DNA from: Pisolithus tinctorius
Lineage: Eukaryota > Basidiomycota > Agaricomycetes > Boletales > Pisolithaceae
Assembly: GCA_024663395.1 (NCBI GenBank)
Contig: JANFAH010000083.1
Span: forward strand, 147,659 to 211,658
Direction of reading: 5' to 3'
Length of the DNA: 64,000 bases
This document shows, one piece after another, positions 48,533 to 60,900 of the stretch (positions within the stretch are counted from its first letter, which is position 1; each line of letters starts with the position of its first letter). Both the position numbers and the translations under genes were made by a program. Below the pieces are notes generated by a model, which was not told the DNA's origin, ran no database searches, and was given only the letters and a program-made list of their open reading frames with translations.

Positions 48533-49838
48533 TTACCTTGGAGCACTGTTCTCCTCGTCGCTCCAGATCAAATCTTCATCGTCTTCTGCATTTCCAGCAG
48601 TCCACAGCGCAGGCAAACCGCGCGACGAACTAGATATAACATGGTGTCTGCGAATCATGTGTATGTAGTCAGAGATACGCCGGACAACCAGATCCTTAGG
48701 AACATACCGTGCAAGCAGATCGTCCACGCCCGCCTTTCCAGCCTCCCAATCAACTCGTACCCAGTTATGCACGAGTTGACCGTCCCGATAGACAAGTAGC
48801 GTAGGTAGCATGTCCGTGTCCACTTCTACTTCCTCGTTCTCCTCTTCATCGTCGTAGTAAGGTGTCTTTTCATCCGTGTCCTCATCGTTACCAAAAACTT
48901 CGTCTTCATCGTTATCAACATATCGACCGGGCATCGCCTGTTGCTTCGAATATGACTTATGAGACCTCGGCGCCAGTCCTTTAGATGCGAACCCGAGAGC
49001 AGCAGCGCGGGCACGTAAGAACTTGGTCTGAGGATATATCCGTGCCAGCCTCGCCAACGTATCGTCGAGGTCATAACACCTGTCCAGTGACTAGAAACAT
49101 GTCAACCCTACATGCATCCGCACGAAAAGAGAGATCCTGCTTACAGGGTCATACAAATGCACGACGACCCAAACACCACTGTCCTCTCTTTCAACGGCCC
49201 CAACGAACCCCGCCTTGCCCACCTCCCTCAAATGCCCAAACCGCCCATCCTTGGTACGCCCTAGCACATCCCGCCTCACCTTCTTCTCTTCCTCCTCCAG
49301 CCCTTCCAACTCACGACGCTCCCGCTCCTCCTCCAAATAAGTCATCCCACCCAAGTTAGCCTTTTCCATCCGCCTTCGCAAAGCATCTATCTCTCGCTGG
49401 CGTTGCGCAGCTTTGATCTGCTGCGCCTCCCGTTCGTCCCTGATTACACCCTTCACACCCGTCCTCCCAGGAGCCATCCCTATCGATTCGCGTGGCACAC
49501 CGTCCATCTGTCCACTACGACGCTTCCCGACCCAAGCATTCCCTCCCTGATTATCACCATCAAAGCCGAAGTTCTCAGTATCAGAGTCGTCCGACGAGTT
49601 AGATGCAAACGAGATGGTGGGCGATGTGGATCGTTCTGGCGAGGACGAGCGCGACACTCCTTCGAAAAGCTTCCCCGATTGGACGAGGTACTCGATGTCG
49701 GCGTCCTATAGACGCAGGGTGCACATGCATATTCGTACATATCACGAGCGTGAGCCGGCGTAGTGCATTCAACATACGTGTATACATAGGGATCACCCTA
49801 TCAGCGAACATACACATGAGCATGGAGAAACGTACCAT
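48533..49838 (-). CDS. Phosducin-like protein (thioredoxin fold)
   Basis: Exons: 49838-49836 (only the ATG), 49705-49145 and 49090-48533, giving 373 aa. The start MDADIEYLVQSGKLFEG is followed by an acidic/Ser segment, then a charged coiled-coil (EREAQQIKAAQRQREIDALR, EERERRELEGLEEEEKKVRR). The thioredoxin-like domain has KAGFVGAVEREDSGVWVVVH, LYDPSLDRCYDLDDTLARLA, RIYPQTKFLRARAAALGF and DMLPTLLVYRDGQLVHNWVR. The C-terminus is acidic (EDDEDLIWSDEE). Helix, then thioredoxin fold without a CxxC motif, is the phosducin-like layout. These proteins act as co-chaperones for G-beta or CCT-dependent folding. The coiled-coil is rather long for the family. An insertion rich in Asp/Glu (YVDNDEDEVFGNDEDTDEK) lies within the thioredoxin domain. 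Confidence 0.85.
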
Positions 49839-50568
49839 TTTTCTCGTGTTGAACGTGCGCTGGTAGTAGCAAATGCAAATTTGCAGGAGCTTTGTCCAAC
49901 AGACGGTCGTCGTCGTCGTCCGACCTTGATCGGATCAGGATGGTCACGGATGTGCTATTAGTCTACTTATTTTACGTTCGTCGATCTGAGGGTTGAAACT
50001 TGACGTACTCAAGATCAGCAGACTCAATATCAGGTTCAATAATCAACCACTTGGCTCAACGGTACCCATCGGAAGTATATACAACCAATAGCAGCTAAGA
50101 CAAACCACGAACAAAATGGAAGGGGAAAAAAGACACAATAAAACTGTCGAGGACCCGAAATTCCTTATCCCCTAAGAGTCCATTTTATACCAACTGAAAA
50201 TGGACAATGGGACATAGGTGAGCATAGGTCCTGACAAAAGCGCATGAGTGAAAAAAGTCATGAAGACAAACGCGAGAGAGATGAAAGAAAAAAGAAAAGG
50301 AGCGGACAGCTTTAGATTAAAGCCCAACGGTATAGTGAGGTAAGATGTGAAATAGTGTGATGGCGAGAGATGCATATGTCGATGGATACAGTGATGAACG
50401 ACTAGGGGATGAAATATACAGTTAGGCAAGGGACGAGAGCGAGCGAAGAAGATATGAGAACGAAATGCGAGAAAGATGGCCAGAAACGGTGTTAGGGGGA
50501 ACGAAGCTTGAAATGAAAATGCAAGTGAGGTGATTCTGAAAGGAAATGTGACACGATATAGTATTGCA
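49839..50568. other. Upstream region of the phosducin-like gene and 3' region of the F-box gene
   Basis: No gene recognised. An upstream in-frame segment would be open before the ATG at 49838, so a longer first exon is possible. Confidence 0.4.
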
Positions 50569-52154
50569 TTACGCTGCTACAAGTCCCGCACGCTTGAGAT
50601 CGCGAACGGTGATATTGACACCGCGATAATCCTCAAGCCAGACTTGACGTTGTCCGCAACGAGCAAGTACATTGGCCCAGAATTTCAGAACCCTAATTTC
50701 AGGGCGGCGACCAGAACGCATAGTATGCGAGGTACGACTGAGGTCCCGGATATAGCGCAAAGAGGGAAAGGCATCGTTGAAAAGTAGAGAAGAGATCTGT
50801 TCCAGAAGTGGGAAGAATGGCGCGTCGTCTTCGGGGTCCGCGGGGAATGCAGCAGCATCGTCGATAAGACGCTTGTCAATGTCGCGGATTCCGATAAAAC
50901 GCAAGTGGCGATGGGCAGGAAGCAAAATATGAGGTGCGATCCAGTCTGGATTTCTCCAGTTCCACTCTGCATCAGCAGAACAAATAAACTCCTTCAAATT
51001 CGGGCACCAGTCTGCAAGTGGTATCTGTTGTATGGGACGCGGAGTGAGAGAGAGATTGTGCTCCACGATAAGCGACGAGGAATGTCCAAGCTCCAATTGT
51101 TCAATCTTGGAACCATGGGCCTCGAAAAAGTTGGCAAAGCCTTGACCAGCGTAGCCAAAATCGGAAGAAACGACGGAAACATTGCGCAAATTGGGCATCT
51201 TCCAAGATGCGAGGACGGCGAAGGTGGTGTTATCCAAAGTCAACTTCAACGACTGCAAAACGGGAAGGGAAACGACGGGCGTCGTACGGGTAGGGGTGCG
51301 ACTCGAAACAGGAATGCTGGTTGAAGATAGCTCCAGGTATTCGAGATTTCTTGCAGTCTGCTTGAGCATCGGAGACATGTGATATGGAAAGGGGAGGTCG
51401 CTGTAGTTGGTTAGCGACAGTCGACGGAGTTTGCTGTTCGGGACTGCAAGGGCAGAGACGAGGTGTTCGGGCGAGCACCGGACGTCGCTGAACTCCTGGT
51501 AACGCGTGCACCGCACCGCATGATGATCCGAATAGATAACCAGGTGAGGTGCATAGTCAAGGATGGTTCGAATATCATCCGTTGCACAGCGCTTCAATGC
51601 TGGAGTCTCCATATGAAGCCTACGAATCCACCGACCGCTGGACAGCTTTCCATTGACGAACTGAGTCAGCAAAGTGAGAGCGAGCGCCTTGGCCTGACTC
51701 GCACGGCTAATCCAAACGAACTCATAGAGAAATTCCTGCATGTGTTTGTTCCACGCTTTGCTAACGAGGGCGAGGTCCCTTTTGACGCGCATCGCGGCAA
51801 AGTATTCCTCGACATCACAGGGTGTCTCCAGGAACGAGAGGCCAACGGAGATGTCGAGAGGATCTGGGGACATGGCGGTGGCTTCGCGGAGTATGAGCAG
51901 CCATAATTCAGTAGGAAGATATGGCAGATCATGCGCTGGAGAATGTGAATACCGACGTATCGCAGTACCGAGAGTGCGACAAGACCTAGATGATGGGAAA
52001 CTTCGTCACACAACGGCTCTTCAAGTAAAATGTGCGCAGGGAAAAGCGTATCTAAGAAAACGATCACTCACCGTCTCGGTCGTATTTTTGCAGAGAGCGA
52101 CTGTACAGCGTGTTGGATGCGGGTGAGAAGGTGGGTGTCCTCGACGGGTTGCAT
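50569..52154 (-). CDS. F-box / leucine-rich-repeat-like protein
   Basis: Two exons (52154-52072 and 51985-50569) joined by an 86-nt intron give 499 aa. Exon 1 starts MQPVEDTHLLTRIQHAVQSL. Exon 2 begins RSCRTLGTAIRRYSHSPAHD and contains the F-box core DLPYLPTELWLLILREAT, then VKRDLALVSKAWNKHMQEFL. It continues with LRR-like lines (LRRLSLTNYSDLPFP, LEYLELSSTSIPV, LKLTLDNTTFAVLASWKMPNL, IEQLELGHSSSL). F-box proteins recruit substrates to SCF ubiquitin ligases in nucleus and cytoplasm. This family is much expanded in agaricomycetes and its targets are unknown. The frame across the intron is exact. Without exon 1 the F-box would be missed, since the longest ORF starts after it. Confidence 0.85.
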
Positions 52155-53132
52155 CTTGAAGCTTAAAAAAACGGAACTTGCATTCAAAAACAAGAGGGAA
52201 AAAAACGAAAAAGAAAGACACGACAGACGATCGACGTCGACAGAACAAAGAAAATAAGGCGAGTCGGTGGACTGGGACTGCGTGGAAGATGCGATACTTG
52301 CTGGTCGCCGCCGAGGTGAAGTAAAATAGCAGCTCACCCGTCGAGGTCGTTCTCACGGTGACAGTTGCTCACAATACCCAAGCACAGTTACCATTACGCT
52401 TATAAGCACGCGGTCGCACAAGAATGTACATAATTAATTCTGTCCTCCGCGCTGACAGCCTTCGATCCGTTACGGGGCTGACACAGCGCCGAGCCATCTT
52501 CCCAGTCAATTGCGGAGACGGACTCGTTCAAATTCGTCTCCGTTCGTTGGAGGGTAATATTTCTATCATGGTAACTGGGCGTCGCCGCGATACCCGACCA
52601 ACGAATATGTTTGTGGATTAACCACTACCGTCGTTGGCTCGCCATCTCTCTCAGTGTGATACTGACCTTCCCACCATTGAATTCGGTCGACCCCGATACC
52701 GGGATTGTGTTGGCATCCTTGAAACTTCCAGATTTGCTAAGGGAATGGGCGTTAGTTTGGGCCCCGTGATCGGGAAGTAATATTGATATATAAAGAACGA
52801 ATCAGTTCCACGCGAGTTAGAGCGGCGTGTGGAGTTGTCCTTGTAGTACTTGTTCTATCTGGCTCTAGTGGGTATCAACAACGAGGAGTCCATCTCTAGC
52901 GTGATGTACAGCTGTAATTAGTAGGATGTATCCTGTGAAAGTGATTTGTTATAGTATGACAGACTTCCATGTCTTGTTAGGATTGTCTACGCAAAACTGG
53001 CAGTCAATCCCAAAGATATAAATGGAACAGCTATCAGTGACCACAAGGTCGAATAGTCAAGTTGCCGGGTCACGCGGTTTGAGCGGACCTGTGGACAAAG
53101 CTCTGGAGACCCCTTGACTACCGATACGGGCA
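52155..53132. promoter_or_regulatory. F-box upstream region / amylase 3' region
   Basis: No ORF is supported. A TATATAAAG sequence lies near 52787-52795. A short inverted repeat (GGAGACG ... CGTCTCC) is at about 52513-52540. Confidence 0.35.
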
Positions 53133-55137
53133 TCAGGACCTACATATGTACATAGAAGCATCAGTCAGCGGGGGCTCCACACAATTGTCTTGCGAAATGG
53201 AAGCGATATGCACCTTTGGCATCCCATTAGTAGAAACGATGTCCACGCCCCCATTCTCCGCGGACAAGTGCTCCCGACAAGTCAACACATCCACTAACTG
53301 CTCTCGGCTTCTAAACACCGACTGCGTGACATTCCAGTGCACGAATGACGAGATGTTTTGACCAACATTGGTAAATAGGGAGAGCATAGGTGGTTTGGAC
53401 ACAGCAAGTGTGTGTCCATCTGCACTGCGGAAGAACTTCACCTGTTAACGTATGGTTAACATGGGAGACGCCATGTAACTGAAGCGCCGAAGTAATTACC
53501 GGTGTTGTCAGGAAATAATCCCCTGAACTAGTCGCAGCTTTGCGAGCCAAATTGAGTGACGTGATCATCTTATAATAAGGATGTGAAGTATTGTAACCTG
53601 CACGCCAAAGCCTACCAGACATGAGCAGCAGCACACAGAGGTATGAGTGCAGACCTACGGCTCATGGTTGTTTGGAACCTCTCCTCCAGAGAGCCCCTGT
53701 TCTTGTCCTACATACTTCACGATAAGCTCATGCAGTAGAGTTTACGGCTCAATATAGCATTACCATAATAGAGAATGGGAATACCGTCGTAGATAAACGG
53801 CCAGACCATCGCATTAGCCCTAAGCTACTCCATCATGTCAGATTGGAGTGTCACAGAGAGGGGATACGTGATACGTACCGCAGAATCGTTTGTAATCGCA
53901 CCGAACCGAGGTTGGTCGTGGTTCTCGAGGAAGGCACCAGTCATAAATGCTCCACTCTCATACGACTTCTGCGAGTCCGTGACGGTGTCCACCAAGCTCG
54001 ATAGGTTCCCTTGAGGGGAGGCAAATGCTGCTACCAACTTGAACCACGTAGGGTAGTCCAACACCGCATCCATCACCTCTGTTTCAGAGCTAATTTGTGT
54101 CGTTCAAGCCACAATACCAATGTAGAAGCTTACCTGTGTAAGGACTCGTATGGTTGGTGCTGTTAGAGATTACCTATTGGAAGCTAGATCATCCCAGCAT
54201 CTCAGACCTGAAAGAATCCTACCTACCTCACCCATCGTGAACACCCCCGCCTGATTCGTGAAGGTCCGCCAGAAACTCTGAGAGACATACTTCACCGTAC
54301 TCAAGCGTAACCCGTCGACTCCGATATCCGAGATGACTTTGCTGATCCACTGGCTCAGCATTCCAGCGACACCAGCGTCCTCTGTGTTCACGTCCGCCCA
54401 TGGCATAGTTTCGTTCCCGAGCCAGCACTGTTCCACTTCTGTTTGGTTCGAGTAATTACCGATCCAGCATGGTTTGTGGAAGTATGAGACGTCAGTGAAG
54501 GGCGCCACCCCACTGGAGAAATTCTTTGGGTTAGCACCGGCCTGTTCTAAGCTGAACGCTGTCGTATTAATCGGAGTTGGAGGAACCATATGGTTAACGA
54601 CGACGTCCAGCATAAGGTACATGCCCCTCGAATGAAGAGATGCACTGAGGTTTTTGAGATCATTGACCGTTCCAAAATGGGCATTATAGGAAGTCAGATT
54701 CTGAGGCCAGTACCTGCATGACGGGATAAAGGTCTCAGTGTACCATCTGTGTGTCATGCAAGAATGTATACTTACCCATGATAGGCCTCGCCAAATGGCG
54801 TGAATCCTTCGACATTAGTGAAGGGTGGTGAGATCCAAACGGCATCAAATCCCATCCCTTGGATATAATCTAGATGTTCGGTAATGCCTTGCCAAGTTCC
54901 ACCACAGTACCGCAAAGCAGTTGGATCGCAAGACGTGTTGTATCTCGTGCCGCTAAGCGCAAACCTGTCAGTTACGATCTGTAGTAGACGGTCAGTGTCT
55001 CCTTGTTGATATGGTTACCCAGTTGTAAGATAGACCTGGTAAATAGAGCGCGACCTCCATTTCTGTGCATTTGCAGCAAGGGTTTCGAGACCGCAGAAAG
55101 AAAGGAGTATGCAAATCAAAAGAAGGATTCGGTCCAT
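53133..55137 (-). CDS. GH13 alpha-amylase homologue lacking the nucleophile Asp
   Basis: About nine exons on the minus strand. The start MDRILLLICILLSFCGLETLA is a signal peptide. Then come WISPPFTNVEGFTPFGEAYH, YWPQNLTSYNAHFGTVNDL, MYLMLDVVVNHMV (conserved region I), CWIGNYSNQTEVEQCWLGNE, ISDIGVDGLRLSTVKYVSQS (region II), TMGEVISNSTNHTSPYTEVM (region III, acid Glu kept), GAFMTGAFLENHDQPRFGA (region IV, Asp kept) and YDGIPILYYGQEQGLSGGEV. The C-terminal domain has SADGHTLAVSKPPMLSLFTN. In region II, amylases have Asp two residues after the invariant Arg; here the codon AGT (near 54310) gives Ser. Retaining GH13 enzymes use that Asp as nucleophile, so hydrolysis should be abolished. All exons join in frame with GT-AG introns, so the gene is otherwise open. 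It may be a secreted pseudoenzyme binding starch or glycogen, or an early pseudogene. There is no starch-binding domain at the end. Confidence 0.8.
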
Positions 55138-56949
55138 CGTGCAAAAAGAAAAAGTGATGACCGTCATGCAGCCGCAGCAGCAAAACTTTGGAGCATTGGT
55201 GCTAGATAGATAGAACAAATGGGGAGCTCTTAAATCGCCTCTGTAGAATTATGTTATTTGCCACCAGCGGATCCTGTTCTAGTCAGCTCGGCAAGCACGG
55301 ATAGTGTGACAAGTGCTCCATCGTGGTGGCGTATCGCGATCACGTGTACAAGAAATCAACTCGATCCTTCTGCCAGTACCAATTGTTTACTGTGTGGATT
55401 AGTTTCCTCGCGAGGAAACTAATCCACTGTCACTCGTACTCCATGGACTCCGAATCTGCAACATGGAAAGAATATTGGCGTTATTGGCGCTTTAGAGATC
55501 ATTACTCACCTCTCCTCCAACAGCCTAGGGCAGCAATCCAGAGAAGATATGTATCTTGTGGGTGGCTGTCCTCGGCCGTTTGGAGGGCTTCTTTGAGGTT
55601 CCAGAGGCAGTTGACGCCGGAGGCGGTCTTGGGTACCTAGCAGAATACCTGCAGTAGACTTGACGTGCAAACTATTATCAATCGATTTGGTAGGTGTATG
55701 CTTTTTTTGTCGGGCTGATAAGGCTATCGTTGGGCGACCAAATCAGTTTTTGCGATTGGCCGCAGCCCCACGCCATTTGACTTGGCGGCTTTTCGTTCAG
55801 CCCACATGCCGATTTCTCAACATACACGCATGCAGGTTGTCAAAACATTGTTCAAAAGCTGCTAAGCTCCGGTGCTACCTACGCCATGAAATCTTCGCGC
55901 CCTGGAGTCTGGACCATGTTGCTATGAGTGTGACAGAGCTCCTTCACCAACACTCAATCTAAAGTCCCATGTTTTCTATAACATGAACATAACTCTTCGG
56001 CCGGTGTAATCATTGTAACGCTCGACTTGGTCACCTTGATTAGTAGGGTGCGGCGAAGCTCGCTGACATATACAGGTCGGTGCTTAAGTGCTTGTTGGTT
56101 CTACTTTAAGCTTATGCAGGTGACAGCTATACCTGTCGGCCGCATTGGGTCCAGCGCTCCAACCAAACCTTACCATTTGGTCGGTCAAACATGTGAAGCA
56201 ACTGCGCCACATAAGACAGCGCTATCAGCGCTCCGTCGGAGGCGATACTACTATAGCTTTTGATTTTTGACGAAAGTGCGAATCGAGAAACGCAACGTCG
56301 TCTAATAGAAGTGGCGGTCTTTGCAGGGGACGATGGTAGTCGATCATGGACTTCAGTTTCCATGAGGCGGTGGTCGTGTTTCAATCCAAATCGACTGACA
56401 AAGTGCTCGCAGCACATATCGGCCGCGAGAACGCTGTTGACCATACATTTGTGTATTGCTATAAATGAGGTCTTTTCCTTCAGCAAAGGATTGCGTTCGG
56501 CTGCGAACCGGGCAAGATATCTCGGTACCTTCATTTCGTGCTAGGCTCCAAATCGCTATGCTATGGGTCTGAACCGATTTTCGTCCTTGCCAATCGACTT
56601 TGCAACTGCAAGGCACCACCTTTGCCAGAGATGCGCCAATGAGCGAGCCCAGCAATTATCCTGGATACCTTGGCCCCTTCTATACACTTAAAAGACGCAT
56701 GAACACCGTTGGTATCAGCAAGCTGTGTTGCTGCCCAGCGCTCACAGCCTTCTGTCGGCAATTAGCAGTAGCTGCACGTCAAATCCGGCTAACAACTATT
56801 TGTTCAACGTAAAATTTAGGAAGCTATCCAGCCGCTTTGTCGCCGGCCTTGATATAACGTCGGGAATTAGCCTGCCCTGCCTGACCTGTTCATCCTCCCC
56901 TCTCGCCTCCACCGTGTACTGTCTGTGTATCTGTACAGTCACCTAGAAA
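55138..56949. promoter_or_regulatory. Divergent upstream region of amylase and P450 genes
   Basis: A 1.8-kb interval between two divergent genes. No gene is supported. A perfect palindrome is annotated separately at 55394. Confidence 0.4.
55394..55427. repeat. Perfect 34-bp palindrome
   Basis: GTGGATTAGTTTCCTCG is followed at once by its exact reverse complement, with no spacer. It could extrude as a cruciform or bind a dimeric regulator. Confidence 0.95.
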
Positions 56950-59031
56950 ATGTTAGAGGCGTTGTTGCGAGAATACGGCCTCCAGGCAAAGGCACTCGGT
57001 GCCCTCATTGCCCTTGCCATCCTCGGCAAGGCCGTACGGTCCCAGCTTAGGGCCCGAAGGCGTCTGCCTTTACCTCCTGGTCCTCCCGGTCATTGGTTGT
57101 TTGGAAATGCCCTTCCCAGGGAAAAGTACGTTCTTCTTTCACAGTTTATTTTGTATTGCAGCAGCAGCATTAACGCACTCTCCAGCCAATCTCAACAGTT
57201 CGCCGAATGGATCAACGAGTATGGCCCTATTATTTCGCTTCGGGTTGGCCCAAGGACTATGGTCATCATAGGGCGTTATCAGGTGCGCCTTACAGCCGGT
57301 CCTCTTAGTGGACTAGCTAAAACCGAGCGAACACCAGGAATCTGTAGATATTATGGAGAAGGAAGGCGGTTTGCTGGCAGATCGTCCCCGTGCAGTTGCG
57401 GCGGGTGAAATCTTGTCCCGTGGACTTCGGATGATCCTTGCCCCCGCTGGCGAGCAGTTCCGTAGATTACGCAGGTGAGCAAGAGACTTGGGAGTTACTA
57501 TGCAGCGAACAGCTTCCCTAACCGTGTTGTAAACAGAGCTGCACACACCCATCTCCAGGCAAAAGCCGCAGAGTCATATGGCCCCATCCAAATGCAAGCC
57601 GCGCGCGATGTGATTATTGACATTCTTGATAACCCCAAGAACCATCAAGCGCACGCCAACCGCTACGCGGCATCCGTCATTCTACGTGTCACGTACGGCA
57701 AGTCGACAGCCACAGAGACGAATGCGCCTGAGATCGTCCTCATTCACAAGATGTTGAAGCGCTTCCAGACACTAATGCGTCCTGGAGCGCTTCTCGTCGA
57801 GAAGTACCCAATCTTGAAGTATGTGCCTGGATATGCAGGCTACCTTCACGAGTGGCGCAGAGAGGAACGCCAACTATTCCATGATCAGCTTAACCGTGTT
57901 GCCAAGGAATTAGTGAGTTCTTGCTAGATTGGCTAGACATATGATCCTGACGGGTACCTCAGAAAACGGGAAATCCTGGTCCTTCGTTTGCGAAATACCT
58001 CCTTGAGAACCAGGAGACACACAAGTTGTCTGATGAGGAGATGGCGTATCTCGCCGGTTCGCTCTTTGGTGCTGGCTCTGACACTGTAGGTCGTTGCCTT
58101 TTTGGCCTCATCCTACGGTTGACGTGTATGGGATTTCTAGACTGCTGTCGCTATCATGGTACTGGTCATGGCTGCCGCTCGCTTCCCTGAGGCCCAGGAC
58201 GTTGTGCAGGAGGAACTCGACAACGTCGTCGGTCGCGACCGTGGTATGTTTCCCAGGCTCGTGAAACTTGCCAAGCTTGTTGATGTATGCAAATAGCACC
58301 TACCTTCGATGATTACAACGCGTTGCCTCAAATTCAGGCGTTCATGCTTGAATGTCTCCGCTGGCGTCCGGTCACTACACTCGGTACGGCTATCGTCTCT
58401 ACGTGCGTCATTGACCCTGACCATATCATCCGCAGGCTTTGCCCACCGTGCTCAGACGGACATCGTTTACGTACGTTAATTTATAGAATTCATGACGCCA
58501 TAGCTGATCGTCACTACAGAAAGACATGTGTATTCCTGAGGGAGCGATCGTTTTCGGAAACCACTGGTAAGCCAGTTCTTCCAAGGTATACCTCCGTCGA
58601 ATAACCGTCCCTCACAGGGCTATTTCTCGGGACCCCGCTGTATACCCGAACCCGACAAGTTCGACCCTCAGAGATGGTTAGGCAGTGACGGGCGTATCCG
58701 CGAAGACGTTCGGTTCCCCAGTTTCGGGTTCGGGAGACGGTAAGGCTGTTTGCGTACCACATTCTATTTAAGCCCGGTGCTGACGACCGCGTCTTTGCAC
58801 TTCAGTATTTGCCCTGGACAACACATTGCTAACCGGTCCATCTTCATCAATGCTTCGCTCCTTCTTTGGTCTTTCCGTATCACCCAGGATCCTAACGCCC
58901 CAATCAACGACAAGGGTTTCGTCGACGGTGTGATTGCCCACCCTAAACCTTTCGCTGCGTGCTTCACGCCTCGCATTGGGGACGAGAAACACCTGAGAAA
59001 GGTTATGGAGAAGTACGCACAGGATCTCTAA
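56950..59031 (+). CDS. Cytochrome P450 monooxygenase
   Basis: Roughly eleven exons. The N-terminal anchor is ALGALIALAILGKAVRSQL, then the hinge RRRLPLPPGPPGHWLFGN. Further motifs are WINEYGPIISLRVGPRTMVI, the C-helix region LAPAGEQFRRLRR, and the I-helix AGSLFGAGSDTT, whose Thr pair activates oxygen. The K-helix is FMLECLRWRP (ExxR at ECLR), followed by DPQRWLG and the heme loop FPSFGFGRRICPGQHIANRS with its axial Cys. The protein is an ER-anchored heme monooxygenase fed by a P450 reductase. It resembles the O-methylsterigmatocystin-oxidoreductase-like group common in mushrooms, where substrates are mostly unknown. I see no disabling change. The gene is alone, not in a biosynthetic cluster. 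Confidence 0.9.
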
Positions 59032-59472
59032 GGTGCTCGGTAATCCTTACGTGACTTGTATTTTCGGTTTTATTTCGCTTTGAATGGTTATACCGTGCGT
59101 TTCTTCGCAATTTAAACTTTCGAACGTCCCCCTCATAAGTGCGTCAGTGAGGAAGCATATGAATGAAGGAGTAAGGAAAATAATTGGGGGCGTCCATGTT
59201 TCTGACGGAGAGGACTGCAGTGACTTGGAATTCTGATTGGGGCTGTCCTATCATTCTCCCGAGATGGATGTCTGTAGGCATTATTTATCTCTACACGAGA
59301 GTATCATGTCACGTGGATGGACGTGCTAGTAGTATCTGATTGGCTCGATGTGATGTCATCCCCTCCGTTACTGTCAACAAGCTTGGCAAGCCGTTAGCCA
59401 ACTGGGTAGTGCGGCTCCTCCGGTTTGGAATACATATCTGTCCTTCGACTGCCTGCTATTCAGGCAGCGCAA
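59032..59472. other. Tandem intergenic region
   Basis: Between the P450 stop and the MED21 start. No ORF or repeat is supported. Confidence 0.4.
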
Positions 59473-60178
59473 ATGCTGCAGGATCTCTCGCATATGGACC
59501 GTATAACGCAGCTGCAAGATGAGATACAAAGGGTAAAAGCTCTATTATTACGGTCGAAGGATGCTAATTCACTATGGAACGATAGTTCCTTGTAATTATG
59601 TCGAGTAGCATTGCCTACCTCACCACTCGATCCACATTCCTTCAAGTCAGCGAGGAGATACCGATCACGAAACAGCGAAATCCGGACAAGTTTGATCCAC
59701 CGGAGGTGTTTGAAGGTTCGCAGGGTTTCCACTTCTCATCGAGCTTGCGTTGACTTGGATGACGCTCCCGCTCACTTTTCTCCAGCGAACAAGAAGGAAC
59801 TGGTAGATGACCTGATCATGAAAGCGAAGCAAATCGAGGTGTTGATCCAGTCTTTACCTGTCCCAGAACCCGAGGAACAACAAGTCTGTCGTATATCAAC
59901 TTCTGGGTGTCGTACTTTACTACTGACCGATTTTCTGTCACTAGGCAAAGCGTCTCCAGGATTTGGAAAACGAGATGACGGTCGCAAACCAAGAATATAT
60001 CCAAGCTGTCGAGCGTGCTAGTATGTCCTTCGTTTGCATGTCAATAGACATCCTTCGCCTCTCGTTGATGATATCCCCTCCAGAAAGTTTACATGGCCAG
60101 TTCTCGGAACTCTTACGCACGATGCTTGACAAGGCGGACATCGAGGCTAGTTTGCTTTCGGGGCAGAAACCCAACTGA
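59473..60178 (+). CDS. med21: Mediator complex subunit 21 (Srb7)
   Basis: Five exons start at MLQDLSHMDRITQLQDEIQR (59473), then FLVIMSSSIAYLTTRSTFLQ, VPITKQRNP-like EIPITKQRNPDKFDPPEVFE, ANKKELVDDLIMKAKQIEVL, IQSLPVPEPEEQQ, AKRLQDLENEMTVANQEYIQ, and a last exon ending SLLSGQKPN (60178). The MDRITQLQD start, the AYL-TR segment and the K-QIE-LI-SLP heptads are hallmarks of MED21, which pairs with MED7 as a four-helix coiled-coil in the middle module of Mediator and is essential in yeast. The length (about 150 aa) fits. The start is chosen because it matches the conserved N-terminus exactly. Confidence 0.95.
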
Positions 60179-60900
60179 GGTTCTGCTTTTCTCAAGCCTT
60201 CGTATCCTCCTCTTCCTCCACCACCACTCACCGGGGGTTGCGTCGTCCGGCGTGACGGGCGTACCTATCTGCTCTGGGCCCGCGGGGGGATGCATCGCGA
60301 TCACATTGTCATTTACAAACGCATGTTACCACCAATGTAATCCAGCTTCTCTGGGGCTCATTTTGCTTGAGTACTTATGTATGAGAACTCAGAAAACCGG
60401 TCATCCAGTAGCTTGCTCCGTGGTCTGGAAAGTTTAAACCAGTCAATATTCAAACAACCTGGCGTGCATCGTGCTTTCTGTTAGGCTCTGGAGCCTTGCG
60501 CCCGGACTTGCTTAATAGCTACCCAATAAAAGGAATCGTTCCGATGTGGAACGTCTTGACAGCTTTGCTCAGCTTTTTTTATTGCCTTTGATCCTATCTG
60601 TTCCGTAGATATGTGCTGGCATACTTGTGCCTATTCCCTACAGTACAAAAGGGCCTATGTAGTACAATGTTATGGGGTCTTTTTCCCTCCCTCGAATTAA
60701 CAGACTGCATTATCTGGAAACTCCAAGTAGCCTTTAGATCAGAGAAGAATTCTGTCGTCCTATCTTCGCATCACTGTTACCCAAGCCGACTGCCTGCCCG
60801 CGTGGTAATCGCGGTACTGGACACCAGTGAGGAATTGAGTATGTAGCTGCGATGGTGACTCGAGCGTCTATACCCTCTGCATCACCGCCGACGATCTACG
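60179..60900. other. Intergenic region, nothing recognised
   Basis: Between MED21 and the deaminase-like gene. Short ORFs only. Confidence 0.4.

Noticed and set aside
50569..51873. F-box gene starting at the first ATG of its long ORF (51873)
   Set aside because: The F-box core lies just upstream in the same frame and joins by an exact intron to an ATG at 52154.
54170..54240. Frameshift or stop after GEV in the amylase
   Set aside because: A 53-nt intron (GTAGGT to AATAG) restores GEVISNSTNHTSPYTEVM in frame, so no break is needed.
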